Assembly: GCA_003576705.1 (NCBI GenBank)
Contig: QOZS01000010.1
Coordinates: 1 to 64,000, forward strand
DNA: 64,000 bases
Direction of reading: 5' to 3'
Origin: Desertibaculum subflavum
Lineage (GTDB): Bacteria; Pseudomonadota; Alphaproteobacteria; Ferrovibrionales; Ferrovibrionaceae
The position numbers were made by a program, and so were the translations under genes. The notes beneath the pieces were generated by a model that was given only the letters and a program-made list of their open reading frames with translations, searched no databases and was not told the DNA's origin. Position 1 is the first letter of the stretch; each line of letters starts with the position of its first letter. Of this stretch, positions 51,225 through 59,503 are shown one piece after another.

Positions 51225-52541
51225 TCAGTTCTCGCGCAGCGCGCGGTTCATCGAGTCGCTGATCGGGCGGAACAGATAGGCGAACAGGGTCTGCGATCCG
51301 GTGCGGACCATGGCCTCCACGGGCATGCCGGGATAGAGGTCCTGCCCCGCGGGCAGCGCCGCGCGCTCTACCACGACGATGCGCAGCAGATAAAACGACG
51401 CGCCGGTGCGCGGATCGCTCACCCGGTCGGGTGACACCTTGAGCACGCGTCCTTCGACGGGGCGGGTGCTGCGCTGGTTGAACGCGGTGAAGTGCAGCTC
51501 GACTGGCAGGCCCGGCTGCACCAGGTCGATATCGCCGGTCGACATCTGCGCCTCGACGATCAGCTGCTCCTCCGCCGGCACGATCTCCATGATCGCCTCG
51601 CGCGGCGGTACGACGCCGCCGACCGTATGCACCTTCAGCCCCTGGATGCGGCCGGAGACCGGTGCGCGGATCTCGGTGCGCCGGAGCACGTCCTCGGCGG
51701 CATAGATCTTCTCCCGCGTGTCGAGAATGCGCGCCTCCTCGTCGCGCAATTTCTGTGTCGCCTCCGACAAGAGCTGCGCCTTCAGGTCCAGGGCGCGCAT
51801 CTCGTTCTCGCCGATCAGCTGCCGGCCGCGGGCGATGCGGGCGACGTTCTGCGCCCGCCGGCCTTCGATATCGGCCGCCGTGCGTTGCAGCGCCAGCAGG
51901 CGCGGCCGCCGCTCCAGGCCCTTGGCCATCAAGGTCTCCACGTCCTCGGTCTCCTCGCGGATCAGCCTGATCTGGCGGTCCTGCGCCCTGATCTCGTCGG
52001 CGAGACCGCGCAACTCCTCGTGCACCTGGGCCGTGCGCTGGCCGAGAATGCGGATCTGCCCGTCGATCTGCTCGCGGCGCGCCTCGAAGATGCGCTGCTC
52101 CGCATGCATCAGGTCGGCCACCGCCGGATCGCCCGCCGCTCGCGTCAGCTCGACGGGAAAGGCGATCGCCGCCGCCCCGTCGCGCTCGGCCCGCAGGCGG
52201 GCCTGCAGGGCGAGCGCGGCGTTGAGCTGGCCGCGCAGCCGGTCGACGGCCGACTGCACGATGGTCTGGTCGAGCGCCACCAGAAGCTGGCCGCTCTGCA
52301 CCTCGTCGCCCTCCCGCACCAGCAGGCGGCCGACGACGCCCCCTTCCAGGTGCTGGACGGCCTTGCGGTTGGTATCGACCACCACGGTGCCGGGGGCGAT
52401 GGCCGCGCTTTCGAGTGGCGCCAGCGCCGACCAGGCGCACATGCCGCCGAAGAAAGCCGCCGCTGTCGCCGAAGCCAGCAGCAGGGGCCGTGCCACACCG
52501 ACCGCGCGCCGCATCTCCATCCGATTCGATTCGTCGGACAT
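51225..52541 (-). CDS. Type I secretion periplasmic adaptor (HlyD/PrtE family)
   Basis: 438 residues from ATG 52541, with AGGAGG 6 nt upstream; it overlaps the ABC transporter stop by one base (TGATG). One N-terminal membrane helix (around residues 14-35) is followed by a lipoyl-like half-motif (VDTNRKAVQHLEGGVVGRLLVREGDEVQSGQLLV), long coiled-coil helices (residues 85-260) and the second lipoyl/beta-barrel half (IRAPVSGRIQGLKVHTVGGVVPPREAIMEIVP). It bridges the inner-membrane ABC transporter to a TolC-type outer-membrane channel, which is not in this window. Confidence 0.93.
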   Translation of the reverse strand: MSDESNRMEMRRAVGVARPLLLASATAAAFFGGMCAWSALAPLESAAIAPGTVVVDTNRKAVQHLEGGVVGRLLVREGDEVQSGQLLVALDQTIVQSAVDRLRGQLNAALALQARLRAERDGAAAIAFPVELTRAAGDPAVADLMHAEQRIFEARREQIDGQIRILGQRTAQVHEELRGLADEIRAQDRQIRLIREETEDVETLMAKGLERRPRLLALQRTAADIEGRRAQNVARIARGRQLIGENEMRALDLKAQLLSEATQKLRDEEARILDTREKIYAAEDVLRRTEIRAPVSGRIQGLKVHTVGGVVPPREAIMEIVPAEEQLIVEAQMSTGDIDLVQPGLPVELHFTAFNQRSTRPVEGRVLKVSPDRVSDPRTGASFYLLRIVVVERAALPAGQDLYPGMPVEAMVRTGSQTLFAYLFRPISDSMNRALREN

Positions 52542-54286
52542 CACTCACCTCCTGCCGCGGCACGGGCGCCGGCGGCAACCATCCGATTGGCCGGCACGCG
52601 CAGCACGCGGCCGCGTTCGTCCGCCGCGGCCAGCACGGCGTCGCGCGGACCGAAGGCCTCGACACGGCCGTCACGCAGCTTGAGCACGAGATCGACCAGG
52701 GCGAGCACCGAGAGCCGCTGCGCCACCAGCACGACGGTGACCGCGCGCTCCTTGAGGGCGCGCATCGCCGCTTGCAGCGCCTGCTCGCCTTCGGCGTCGA
52801 GATGCGCGTTCGGTTCGTCGAGCACCACCAGGCGCGGATCGCCGAACAGCGCCCGCGCCAAGCCGATGCGCTGGCGCTGGCCGCCGGAGAGCGCGACCCC
52901 GCCGGGCCCGACGATGGTGGCGTAGCCCTGAGGCAGGCGAAGGATCATCTCATGCGCGCCGGCGAGCTGGGCTGCCTGCACCACCTCCTCGTCCGAGGCG
53001 TCGGTAAAGCGGGCGATATTGTCGCGCACGCTGGCGTTGAACAGCTCCACGTCCTGCGGCAGGTAGCCGATATGGCGCTGCTTGTCGGCTTCGGCCCACT
53101 CCGCCACCGCGCCACCGTCGAGGCGCACCTGCCCCGCCAGCGGCACCAGGCTGCCGACCAGCAGTCGCAGCAAGGTGGTCTTGCCGGCGCCGGAGGGGCC
53201 GAGGATGGCGAGGGCCTGCCCGGGCTCCAGCGCAAAGGAAGCCTGGCGGACGATCGGCGCCGTGCCGGGGCCCGCGCCGAAACTCGCGCGCTCGACCGTC
53301 AGCCTGCCGGCCGGACGCGGCAGCCGCATGCGCTCCGGGCCGTTGCCGGCGGCATTCAGCAGCTGGCAGACCCGCGACCAGGCCGCCTGCCCGGTGACGA
53401 TCGAGCGCCAGGCGACGATCGATTGCTCCAGCGGGGCGACGGCGCGGGCGACGATGATCGAGGCCGCCACCATGGCGCCCGGGCTGAGCTCGGCCCGGAC
53501 GGCGAGATAGGCGCCGAGACCCAGCGTCGCCACCTGCAGGCCGAGCCGCACGGCCTTGGCCACCGCGCCGAGCAGCGCCGACCGGTGGCCGGCGCAGAGG
53601 AGGTGCGCCAGCGCCCCGTCGCTTGCCGCCGACCAGCGGCGGAGGAAGCTCGGCAGCAGGCCCATGGCCAGCATGGCATCGGCATTGCGGATCGCCGCAT
53701 CGGCCTCGCCGAGGGCGCCGGCGCTCTTCTGGCCGGCCGCCTTCAATTGCCGCCGGCTCGCCAGCTCGTTGGCGCCGGCGACGGCGAGCAGCAGAAGACC
53801 GCCGGCAACGGCGCACCAGCCGAGCCAGGGATGGATCAGGAAGACGACGCCGTAGAACAGCAGGCTCCACGGCGCGTCGAGCACGGGCCAGAGCGCACCG
53901 CCGGCGAGCATGCCGCGGACATTGGCAAGATCGCGCAAGGCCGGCACGCCGCGGCCGCCGCCCGATGCTTGCGCGATCCCGGCCGTCGCGGCGACGACCG
54001 GCGCCGCCAGGCGGCGCTCCAGCCAGGCGCCGAGGCGAATGCCCACCACGGAGCGCACGCCTTCCAGCACGCCATAGACGGCGAGCGCCGCCGCCGCCAT
54101 CAGCGTCAGATAGAGCAGCGTGTCGAGATGGCGCGCCGCGATGACCCGGTCATAGACCTGCAGCATGTAGAGCGGGCCGGTCAGCATCAGCAGGTTGATT
54201 CCTGCGCTGACCGCGAAGGCCGAGAGCAGCACGGCGCGCGCCGTGCGCCGCGCGCCGCCGAGCAGCCGATCGGAAGACGATGGCAT
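52541..54286 (-). CDS. Type I secretion ABC transporter (PrtD family)
   Basis: 581 residues: six-helix membrane domain (residues 20-300) and an ATPase. Walker A GPSGAGKTTLL is near residue 365, the ABC signature LSGGQRQRIGLARAL near 470, Walker B LVVLDEPNAHLD, and an H-loop. It lacks the N-terminal C39-like domain of HlyB, so it is a PrtD/AprD-type exporter that recognises uncleaved C-terminal signals. The start is preceded by GGGGGAG. It follows the RTX gene on the same strand after a strong hairpin, so that protein is its likely substrate. Confidence 0.94.
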   Translation of the reverse strand: MPSSSDRLLGGARRTARAVLLSAFAVSAGINLLMLTGPLYMLQVYDRVIAARHLDTLLYLTLMAAAALAVYGVLEGVRSVVGIRLGAWLERRLAAPVVAATAGIAQASGGGRGVPALRDLANVRGMLAGGALWPVLDAPWSLLFYGVVFLIHPWLGWCAVAGGLLLLAVAGANELASRRQLKAAGQKSAGALGEADAAIRNADAMLAMGLLPSFLRRWSAASDGALAHLLCAGHRSALLGAVAKAVRLGLQVATLGLGAYLAVRAELSPGAMVAASIIVARAVAPLEQSIVAWRSIVTGQAAWSRVCQLLNAAGNGPERMRLPRPAGRLTVERASFGAGPGTAPIVRQASFALEPGQALAILGPSGAGKTTLLRLLVGSLVPLAGQVRLDGGAVAEWAEADKQRHIGYLPQDVELFNASVRDNIARFTDASDEEVVQAAQLAGAHEMILRLPQGYATIVGPGGVALSGGQRQRIGLARALFGDPRLVVLDEPNAHLDAEGEQALQAAMRALKERAVTVVLVAQRLSVLALVDLVLKLRDGRVEAFGPRDAVLAAADERGRVLRVPANRMVAAGARAAAGGE

Positions 54287-54307
54287 TTCCGGTTCTCCCC
54301 CTGGCCT

Positions 54308-54339
54308 GCGGCCGGCACCGGCTCGCCGGTGCCGGCCGC
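54308..54339 (-). terminator. 14-bp hairpin between RTX and ABC transporter genes
   Basis: GCGGCCGGCACCGG (54308-54321) pairs perfectly with CCGGTGCCGGCCGC (54326-54339) around a CTCG loop. There is no U-tract on either strand. It lies 8 bp after the RTX stop. It may stabilise the RTX mRNA or reduce transcription into the exporter genes, as described for other RTX operons. Confidence 0.6.
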
Positions 54340-54347
54340 GGCGTTCG

Positions 54348-57248
54348 CTAGATCAGGAAGCTGTCGGCCTGCAGCGAGGCGAGGGAGTGGTCGGCGATCG
54401 TCATCTTGGTGCCGTCGTCGAAATCGATGACGATGTCGCTGCCGATCTCCTTCGCCAGAGCCAGCAGGGCGGCATAGTCGCCGATATCCTTGCCGCGCAG
54501 GTCGATCAGGTCCTCGCCGACGGTGAAGCCCTGGATCTCGATGTCATCGCCTTCGCCGCCATCGATGATGTCGATGCCGAGCCCGCCGAGCAGCACATCG
54601 TGGCCGGCACCGCCGATCAGGATATCGTTGCCGTCGCTGCCGATCAGCACGTCGTCGCCATCGCCGCCATTGAGGGTAAGGCCGATCGCGCCGACCGCGA
54701 CCCCGGAGGCTTCGATCACATCGTCGCCGTCGCCGGCGTTGATGACGAGGCGGTCGTTGGCCGCCTCGGCGCCGGTGATGTTCAGCTGCGCGGCGAGACC
54801 CAGCACGCTGACCCCGCCCGCATCGCCGACCACCAGGATCACGTCGTCGGCATTCGTCGCGTTCGCGGTCACCGTATCCGGCTGCGCGTCCCCGAGGCCG
54901 TTCGACGCCGCCAGGTTGACGTTGACCTCGGTAACATCGGTGCCGGTGAGGTCGTTCATGACGATGTTGTCGGCGCCGCCGAGGGCATCGAAGTCGATGC
55001 TCTCGACGTCGTTCAGGTCCATGGTGACAGTGGCGACGTTGCGGAAGAAGATTGCCCGACCGCCATTGGCCGAGATGGTGATGTTCTCCGCCACGTTGGC
55101 GCCGTTGAAGTCCATCGTGTCGAAGCCGTCCTGGCCTTCGAGCGTGTCGTTGTCGTCGCCGGGGTTCCAGGTGAAGCGGTCGTCGCCGGCGCCCATCAGG
55201 GCAAGGTCGTTGCCGTCGCCGCCGGTGAACAGGTCGCCGCCCTCGCCGCCGATGAGAACGTCGTCACCGAGGCCGCCGTTCATGGTGAGCTGGATGCCGT
55301 CGGCCTCCAGGCTGGTCGCGTCGATCACGTCGTCGCCGCCGAGCCCGTTGAGGGTCAGCCGGTCGTTCGCCACTTCGGCGAAGAAGGCATTCACCGTGGC
55401 CTGCAGCCCGAAGACAGTGATGCCGCCGGCATCGCCGGCAACGCCGAACACGTCGTCGCCGTTGGTACCGTTGGCCGTGATGGTGTCGGCCGCGCCGTCG
55501 CCGCCGCCATTGGGCCCGCGGAGATCGATGCCGATCTGGGTGACGTCGGTGCCGGAGAGATCGCCGATGACGATGTTGTCGGCACCGCCAAGGGCCCGGA
55601 ACTCGATGTTCTCGACGTCATTCAGGTCCATGGTGACGTTGGCGACGTCGCGGAGGAACAGCGCGCGCCCGCCATTGGCCACGAGGTTGATGGCCTCGCT
55701 GGCATTGCTGCCGAAGAACAGCATGGTGTCGGTGCCGGCCTGGCCTTCGATGACATCGCTGCCGTCGCCCGGGTCCCACTGGAACACGTCGTTGCCGGAT
55801 CCCAGCAGGGCCACGTCGTTGCCGTTATCGCCGAACACGAAGTCGTTGCCGCTGCCGCCGAGGATCACATCGGCGCCCTGGCTGCCGAGGATGGTGTCGT
55901 TGCCGGCGCCGCCGTCGAGCGTCAGCTTGATGACGCCTGCCGGCATGGTGGTCGCGGTGATCCCGTCGTCGCCATCGAGCCCGTTGATCACCAGAGAGTC
56001 GTTCGCCCCTTCGCTGTTGGTGACGTTGATCTGCGCCGCCAGTCCGACAACCGAGACAGAGGTGCCGGCGCCGAACACGTCGATGATGTCGTTGCCATTG
56101 GTTGCATTGGCGATCACCACATCGGCCGCCGCATCGCCCGTATTGCCGCCGATCGTCCCCGCCAGGTTGACATTCACCTGCGTGACGTCGGTGCCGGACA
56201 GGTCGTTGACGATGATGGTGTCGGTATTGCCGAGCGCGTTGAGATCGATCTTCTCGACATCGTCCAGGTCCATGACGATGTTGCCGAGATTGCGGGTGAA
56301 CGACACCCGCCCGCCATTTGCCGAGGCCTGGAAGATTTCCGCGCCGGCGCTGCCGTTGAACAGCATGGTGTCGGTGCCGCCCTGGCCCTCGACCACGTCG
56401 CTGCCGTCGCCCGGGTCCCATTGGAAGGTGTCGTTGCCGGCGCCGAGCAGGGCCACGTCGTTGCCCTGCTGGCCGTCGATGAAGTCGTTGCCCTCGCCGC
56501 CGATCAGCAGGTCGACGCCGTTGCTGCCGAGGATGGTGTCGTTGCCGGCGCCGCCATCGACGGTGATCTTGATCAGCGCCGCGAGATTGCCGGTGGCGCT
56601 GAAGCTGTCGTCGCCGCCGCCCATATTGACGACGATGTTCTCCATCGTGCCGATGTCGAGGGCGAAGGGCGCCGGATTCAGCCGATCGAAGCGCACGCGC
56701 GTGCCGTTGGCGGTGATGGTGAACTGCTCGGCGCCGCCGCCGCCATTCACCTCCACCGTGTCGATGCCCGCGCCGCCTTCCATCAGGTCGGTATCGTCGC
56801 CGGGGTTCCAGATGAAGCGGTCGTTGCCGCTTTCGCCGAACATCTGATCGCTACCGTCGCCGCCGATCAGCACGTCGTCATCGGCGCCGCCGAACAGGAA
56901 ATCATTGCCGCCCTTGCCTTCGAGGCGGTCGTTACCGGACTGGCCGAACAGAAAGTCGTTTCCCGAGCCGCCGATTGCGGTGTCGTTGCCGGTGCCGCCG
57001 AATATCTGCACAGCGGGCAGAGCGCCGTTCGATTCGTCGACCACCAGATTGTCGTCGCCGCCCTGGCCGAAAATGTTGATCTTGGCGGTGTTGGCGACCG
57101 TCGGCGTGCCGCCCGCGACGACGACCGCGCCACCATTGACCAGGATCTGGCCCGCGGCGTTGCGGCTGATCGTGGTTGTATTGTCCAGGGCATCGCCCAG
57201 CACGGAAAGCTGTCCGCTGGTGGGAATGAAGAATGCCGCTATAGCCAT
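54348..57248 (-). CDS. RTX calcium-binding protein, type I secretion substrate
   Basis: 966 residues, very rich in Asp, Gly and Asn and nearly free of Lys and Cys. Multiple RTX nonapeptides of the form G-G-x-G-x-D-x-L-x are present, for example GGSGNDFLFG and GGAGHDVLLGG. They are arranged with beta segments (AEQFTITANG-type) in three long repeats of 214, 212 and 203 residues (residues 228-856), with a partial copy before them. Residues 920-966 form a non-RTX end finishing in LASLQADSFLI, which fits the acidic-hydrophobic C-terminal type I signal. No enzymatic domain is recognised; it is likely an adhesin, S-layer or matrix protein. AGGAGA lies 8 nt before the ATG. Confidence 0.92.
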   Translation of the reverse strand: MAIAAFFIPTSGQLSVLGDALDNTTTISRNAAGQILVNGGAVVVAGGTPTVANTAKINIFGQGGDDNLVVDESNGALPAVQIFGGTGNDTAIGGSGNDFLFGQSGNDRLEGKGGNDFLFGGADDDVLIGGDGSDQMFGESGNDRFIWNPGDDTDLMEGGAGIDTVEVNGGGGAEQFTITANGTRVRFDRLNPAPFALDIGTMENIVVNMGGGDDSFSATGNLAALIKITVDGGAGNDTILGSNGVDLLIGGEGNDFIDGQQGNDVALLGAGNDTFQWDPGDGSDVVEGQGGTDTMLFNGSAGAEIFQASANGGRVSFTRNLGNIVMDLDDVEKIDLNALGNTDTIIVNDLSGTDVTQVNVNLAGTIGGNTGDAAADVVIANATNGNDIIDVFGAGTSVSVVGLAAQINVTNSEGANDSLVINGLDGDDGITATTMPAGVIKLTLDGGAGNDTILGSQGADVILGGSGNDFVFGDNGNDVALLGSGNDVFQWDPGDGSDVIEGQAGTDTMLFFGSNASEAINLVANGGRALFLRDVANVTMDLNDVENIEFRALGGADNIVIGDLSGTDVTQIGIDLRGPNGGGDGAADTITANGTNGDDVFGVAGDAGGITVFGLQATVNAFFAEVANDRLTLNGLGGDDVIDATSLEADGIQLTMNGGLGDDVLIGGEGGDLFTGGDGNDLALMGAGDDRFTWNPGDDNDTLEGQDGFDTMDFNGANVAENITISANGGRAIFFRNVATVTMDLNDVESIDFDALGGADNIVMNDLTGTDVTEVNVNLAASNGLGDAQPDTVTANATNADDVILVVGDAGGVSVLGLAAQLNITGAEAANDRLVINAGDGDDVIEASGVAVGAIGLTLNGGDGDDVLIGSDGNDILIGGAGHDVLLGGLGIDIIDGGEGDDIEIQGFTVGEDLIDLRGKDIGDYAALLALAKEIGSDIVIDFDDGTKMTIADHSLASLQADSFLI
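54681..56567 (-). repeat. Three long tandem repeats in the RTX gene
   Basis: Units at 55926-56567, 55290-55925 and 54681-55289 (214, 212 and 203 codons). Each begins LTxDGGxGNDTILG or a close variant, runs through WDPGDGSD-type and LSGTDVTQ-type blocks, and ends before the next xTLNGG. They are diverged, so the expansion is not recent. Confidence 0.8.
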
Positions 57249-57607
57249 GACGCAGTTCTCCTGTTGGCGCGCGCCGAGGCACGGCGCCGCCGCCGATGCC
57301 TGCCGCTGGTTGCTGGGATCGATGCTCTAGAGGGAAGGTCGTCGCCGACCGGCGTGGCGGAGAGATCGGCATCGGCGATGAGCCCGGCTCATCGCGCGGC
57401 ACGTTCGCCTTGATATGTCGGTATCGTCGCCCATCGTCCCACCCTTCGCCGAACGTGATCGGCGTGACGATGCTTCTAGGCTGCGGCGGACGGCGCCGCT
57501 GTGAGTTGGTTCACATCGGGCCGAACAGCATCACACCGGCCGCTTGCGAGACGGCCGGTGCATCTGGACGAAATGCATCGGTGGCGGGCGGCGGCGGACG
57601 CCGGCGC
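57249..57607. other. Intergenic region upstream of the RTX gene
   Basis: 359 bp with no convincing gene. It must hold the promoter of the RTX gene on the minus strand. A GC hairpin CACCGGCC/GGCCGGTG (57534-57541 and 57553-57560) lies about 48 bp past the end of the fixK-like gene and may terminate it, though no U-tract follows. I could not identify FNR/FixK or FixJ boxes here. Confidence 0.45.
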
Positions 57608-58327
57608 TCAGGCGGCGAGAGGCACGGCGCCTTCGGAGAGCCCGGCCAGACGGTCGAGGTCGACCAGCTGGACATCGTGCGCACCGACCAGCTTGATCCA
57701 ACCGCGCGCCCGGAACTTGGTGAAGGTGCGGCTGACGGTCTCGATGGTCAGGCCGAGATAGTCGCCGATATCCGCGCGCGTCATGGGCAGCGGCAGCAGC
57801 CGGCCATTCTCGCTGCGGCCGGCGAAGCCGATCAGGAAGGCGGCCAGGCGCTCCTCGGCCGACAGGCGCGCCAGCAGCATGCCGCGCGCCCGCGCCTTGG
57901 CGAAGCCGGCGCCGATCGCCCGGCGCAGCAGGTTGCAGGCGCCGAGGTCGCGCTCCGCCACCGCTTCCAGCTGCAGGCGCGGATGGCGCTTCAGCACCGT
58001 CGGCGTGATGGCTTCCGCGGTGCCGTCGTATTCGTCGGTCGCCGTGAAGCCGAAGAAATCCCCCGGATAGAGAAAGTCGACGACGTGGCGACGGCCGTCG
58101 GACAAGGTCTTCGACACCCGGACGCAGCCGGATTCGATGCGGAAGCAGGCCTCGGCCTCGTCACCGTCGTGGCAGATCGTCTCGCCGCGCGCGGCATGGA
58201 TCGTGGTTGCGATCCGGTCCAGCGCCGTGTCCTTGGCGACGGCGCGGCGAGCCTCCAGCATCGACGGCTGGAAGGCCATCGGGATGACGGAGCGGACCGC
58301 CGGAATGTGCTGCTGCAAGGTCGCCAT
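57608..58327 (-). CDS. fixK: FixK-type Crp/Fnr transcription regulator
   Basis: 239 residues from ATG 58327, chosen because GGGAG lies 6 nt upstream; the ATG at 58333 is too close to it. The beta-roll (GETICHDGDEAEACFRIESGCVRVSK, GDFFGF) is followed by a HTH with LTIETVSRTFTKF, the E-x-x-S-R recognition helix for TTGAT-N4-ATCAA. The N-terminal cysteine array of FNR/FnrN is absent, favouring a FixK type that is controlled by abundance rather than by direct oxygen sensing. It is downstream of fixLJ on the same strand, with a FixJ-like site 74-90 bp ahead of its start. It probably activates microaerobic and nitrate genes. Confidence 0.85.
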   Translation of the reverse strand: MATLQQHIPAVRSVIPMAFQPSMLEARRAVAKDTALDRIATTIHAARGETICHDGDEAEACFRIESGCVRVSKTLSDGRRHVVDFLYPGDFFGFTATDEYDGTAEAITPTVLKRHPRLQLEAVAERDLGACNLLRRAIGAGFAKARARGMLLARLSAEERLAAFLIGFAGRSENGRLLPLPMTRADIGDYLGLTIETVSRTFTKFRARGWIKLVGAHDVQLVDLDRLAGLSEGAVPLAA

Positions 58328-58401
58328 CTGCATCTCCCTGGGTAAGCCGATGGCCAGTGATAGCAGCGGCGGATAGCGCGAAATATTCGGGCTTGTACGT
58401 A

Positions 58402-58417
58402 TAAGTAGTTGCCCTTA
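58402..58417. promoter_or_regulatory. FixJ-binding site in the fixK promoter
   Basis: TAAGTAGTTGCCCTTA matches the published FixJ consensus TAAGTAATTTCCCTTA, as I recall it, at 14 of 16 positions. It overlaps the stop codon of the single-domain response regulator gene and ends 74 bp before the fixK start, a suitable distance for an activator. Confidence 0.72.
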
Positions 58418-58786
58418 CCGCACCTGCTGTGCCAGCGCCTGCTCGATCGAGCCGATCAGCACGACATCGCCGAACGGCTTCTCCAGCAAGGCAACGGCGC
58501 CATTGTCGAGCGCCTGCGCCCTGGCCGCCTTGTCGCCGCGGCCGGTGATCATGATGACCGGAAGATCCGGCCAGCGCGCCCGGACGGCGTCCAGCACCTG
58601 CAGGCCGTCCATGCCGGGCATGTTGATGTCGAGAATCAGGCAGGCCCCCCGTCGGCCGTCGAAACGGGAGAGGAAATCCGGCCCGGCCGCGAAGATCTGC
58701 ACGTCATAGCCGTGCGCTTCCAGCAGGATCTGCGCCGAATCGCGAACCGCCTCGTCGTCATCGACTATGTAGATGCTGGCGCTCAA
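58415..58786 (-). CDS. Single-domain response regulator (FixJ-like receiver)
   Basis: 123 residues, a receiver domain only. Acidic triad DDD at residues 9-11, phosphoacceptor Asp53 in LDINMPGMDG, Thr in MITGRGD and Lys in LEKPFGD. It has no output domain, so it may act as a phosphate sink or modulator of the neighbouring FixL-FixJ pair. The only upstream start codon is TTG at 58786, preceded by a weak GGCGGA. It lies 105 bp after fixJ and just ahead of fixK. Confidence 0.87.
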   Translation of the reverse strand: MSASIYIVDDDEAVRDSAQILLEAHGYDVQIFAAGPDFLSRFDGRRGACLILDINMPGMDGLQVLDAVRARWPDLPVIMITGRGDKAARAQALDNGAVALLEKPFGDVVLIGSIEQALAQQVR

Positions 58787-58891
58787 GCTGTTCCGCCGTC
58801 CGGCAAAGGGCGCACGCTGGCCCCGCGCCGGACTTACGCGGACTCGTAACGATTTGGTATCCGTAAGAACCCGTATCGGCTCAGGCTTGGA

Positions 58892-59503
58892 TCAGGCGAG
58901 CCCGACCGCGAGAGCCGCCCGCACCAAGTCGGACAGGCTGCGCGCCGCCATCTTCTCCAGCACCCGGGCGCGATGGATCTCCACCGTGCGCGGGCTGATG
59001 CCGAGCTCGAGCGCAATCACCTTGTTCTGCTTGCCCTGCGCCAGGCAGACCAGCACCTCGCGCTCGCGGGCGGTCAGGTCGTCGACGCGCTGCCGCATCT
59101 CGGCCGTCTCGGCATCGCGGCTCTGCGCTTCGCGGCTCAGCCGGATCGCCCGGTCGATCGCGGCGAGCAATGTCTCCTCCTCGAACGGCTTTTCAATGAA
59201 GTCCACGGCGCCGGCCTTCATGGCGGTCACCGCGACCGGGACGTCGGCATGGCCGGTGATGAACATCAGCGGCAGCTGCAGCTCGCGCGCTTTCAGCGCC
59301 GATTGCAGCTGCAGGCCGTCGAGGCCCGGCATGCGGATATCGCTGACGACGCAGCCGACCGGCGCGAGCCGGACCAAGGCGAGAAAGGCGTCGCCGGAGG
59401 CAAAACTCTCGACCCGGAAGGCGCGCGATTCGAGCAGCGCGTGCAGCGAATCGCGTACCGCGTCGTCGTCATCGACGATGTAGACGACCGCATCAGGCGG
59501 CAT
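58892..59503 (-). CDS. fixJ: FixJ response regulator
   Basis: 203 residues, normal FixJ length. Receiver domain with DDDD at 11-14, phosphoacceptor Asp55 in SDIRMPGLDG, Thr in FITGHADVPVAVTAMKAGAVDFIEKPF. C-terminal LuxR-type HTH: LTAREREVLVCLAQGKQNKVIALELGISPRTVEIHRARVLEKM. Phosphorylated by FixL at low oxygen, it activates fixK. Starts 11 bp inside the fixL 3' end. The FixJ-like site at 58402-58417 gives direct support for a fixK target. Confidence 0.94.
   Translation of the reverse strand: MPPDAVVYIVDDDDAVRDSLHALLESRAFRVESFASGDAFLALVRLAPVGCVVSDIRMPGLDGLQLQSALKARELQLPLMFITGHADVPVAVTAMKAGAVDFIEKPFEEETLLAAIDRAIRLSREAQSRDAETAEMRQRVDDLTAREREVLVCLAQGKQNKVIALELGISPRTVEIHRARVLEKMAARSLSDLVRAALAVGLA

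Noticed and set aside
54681-56567. Periodic repeats as a CRISPR or mobile-element array
   Set aside because: They are diverged coding repeats of an RTX protein of about 640 bp each.
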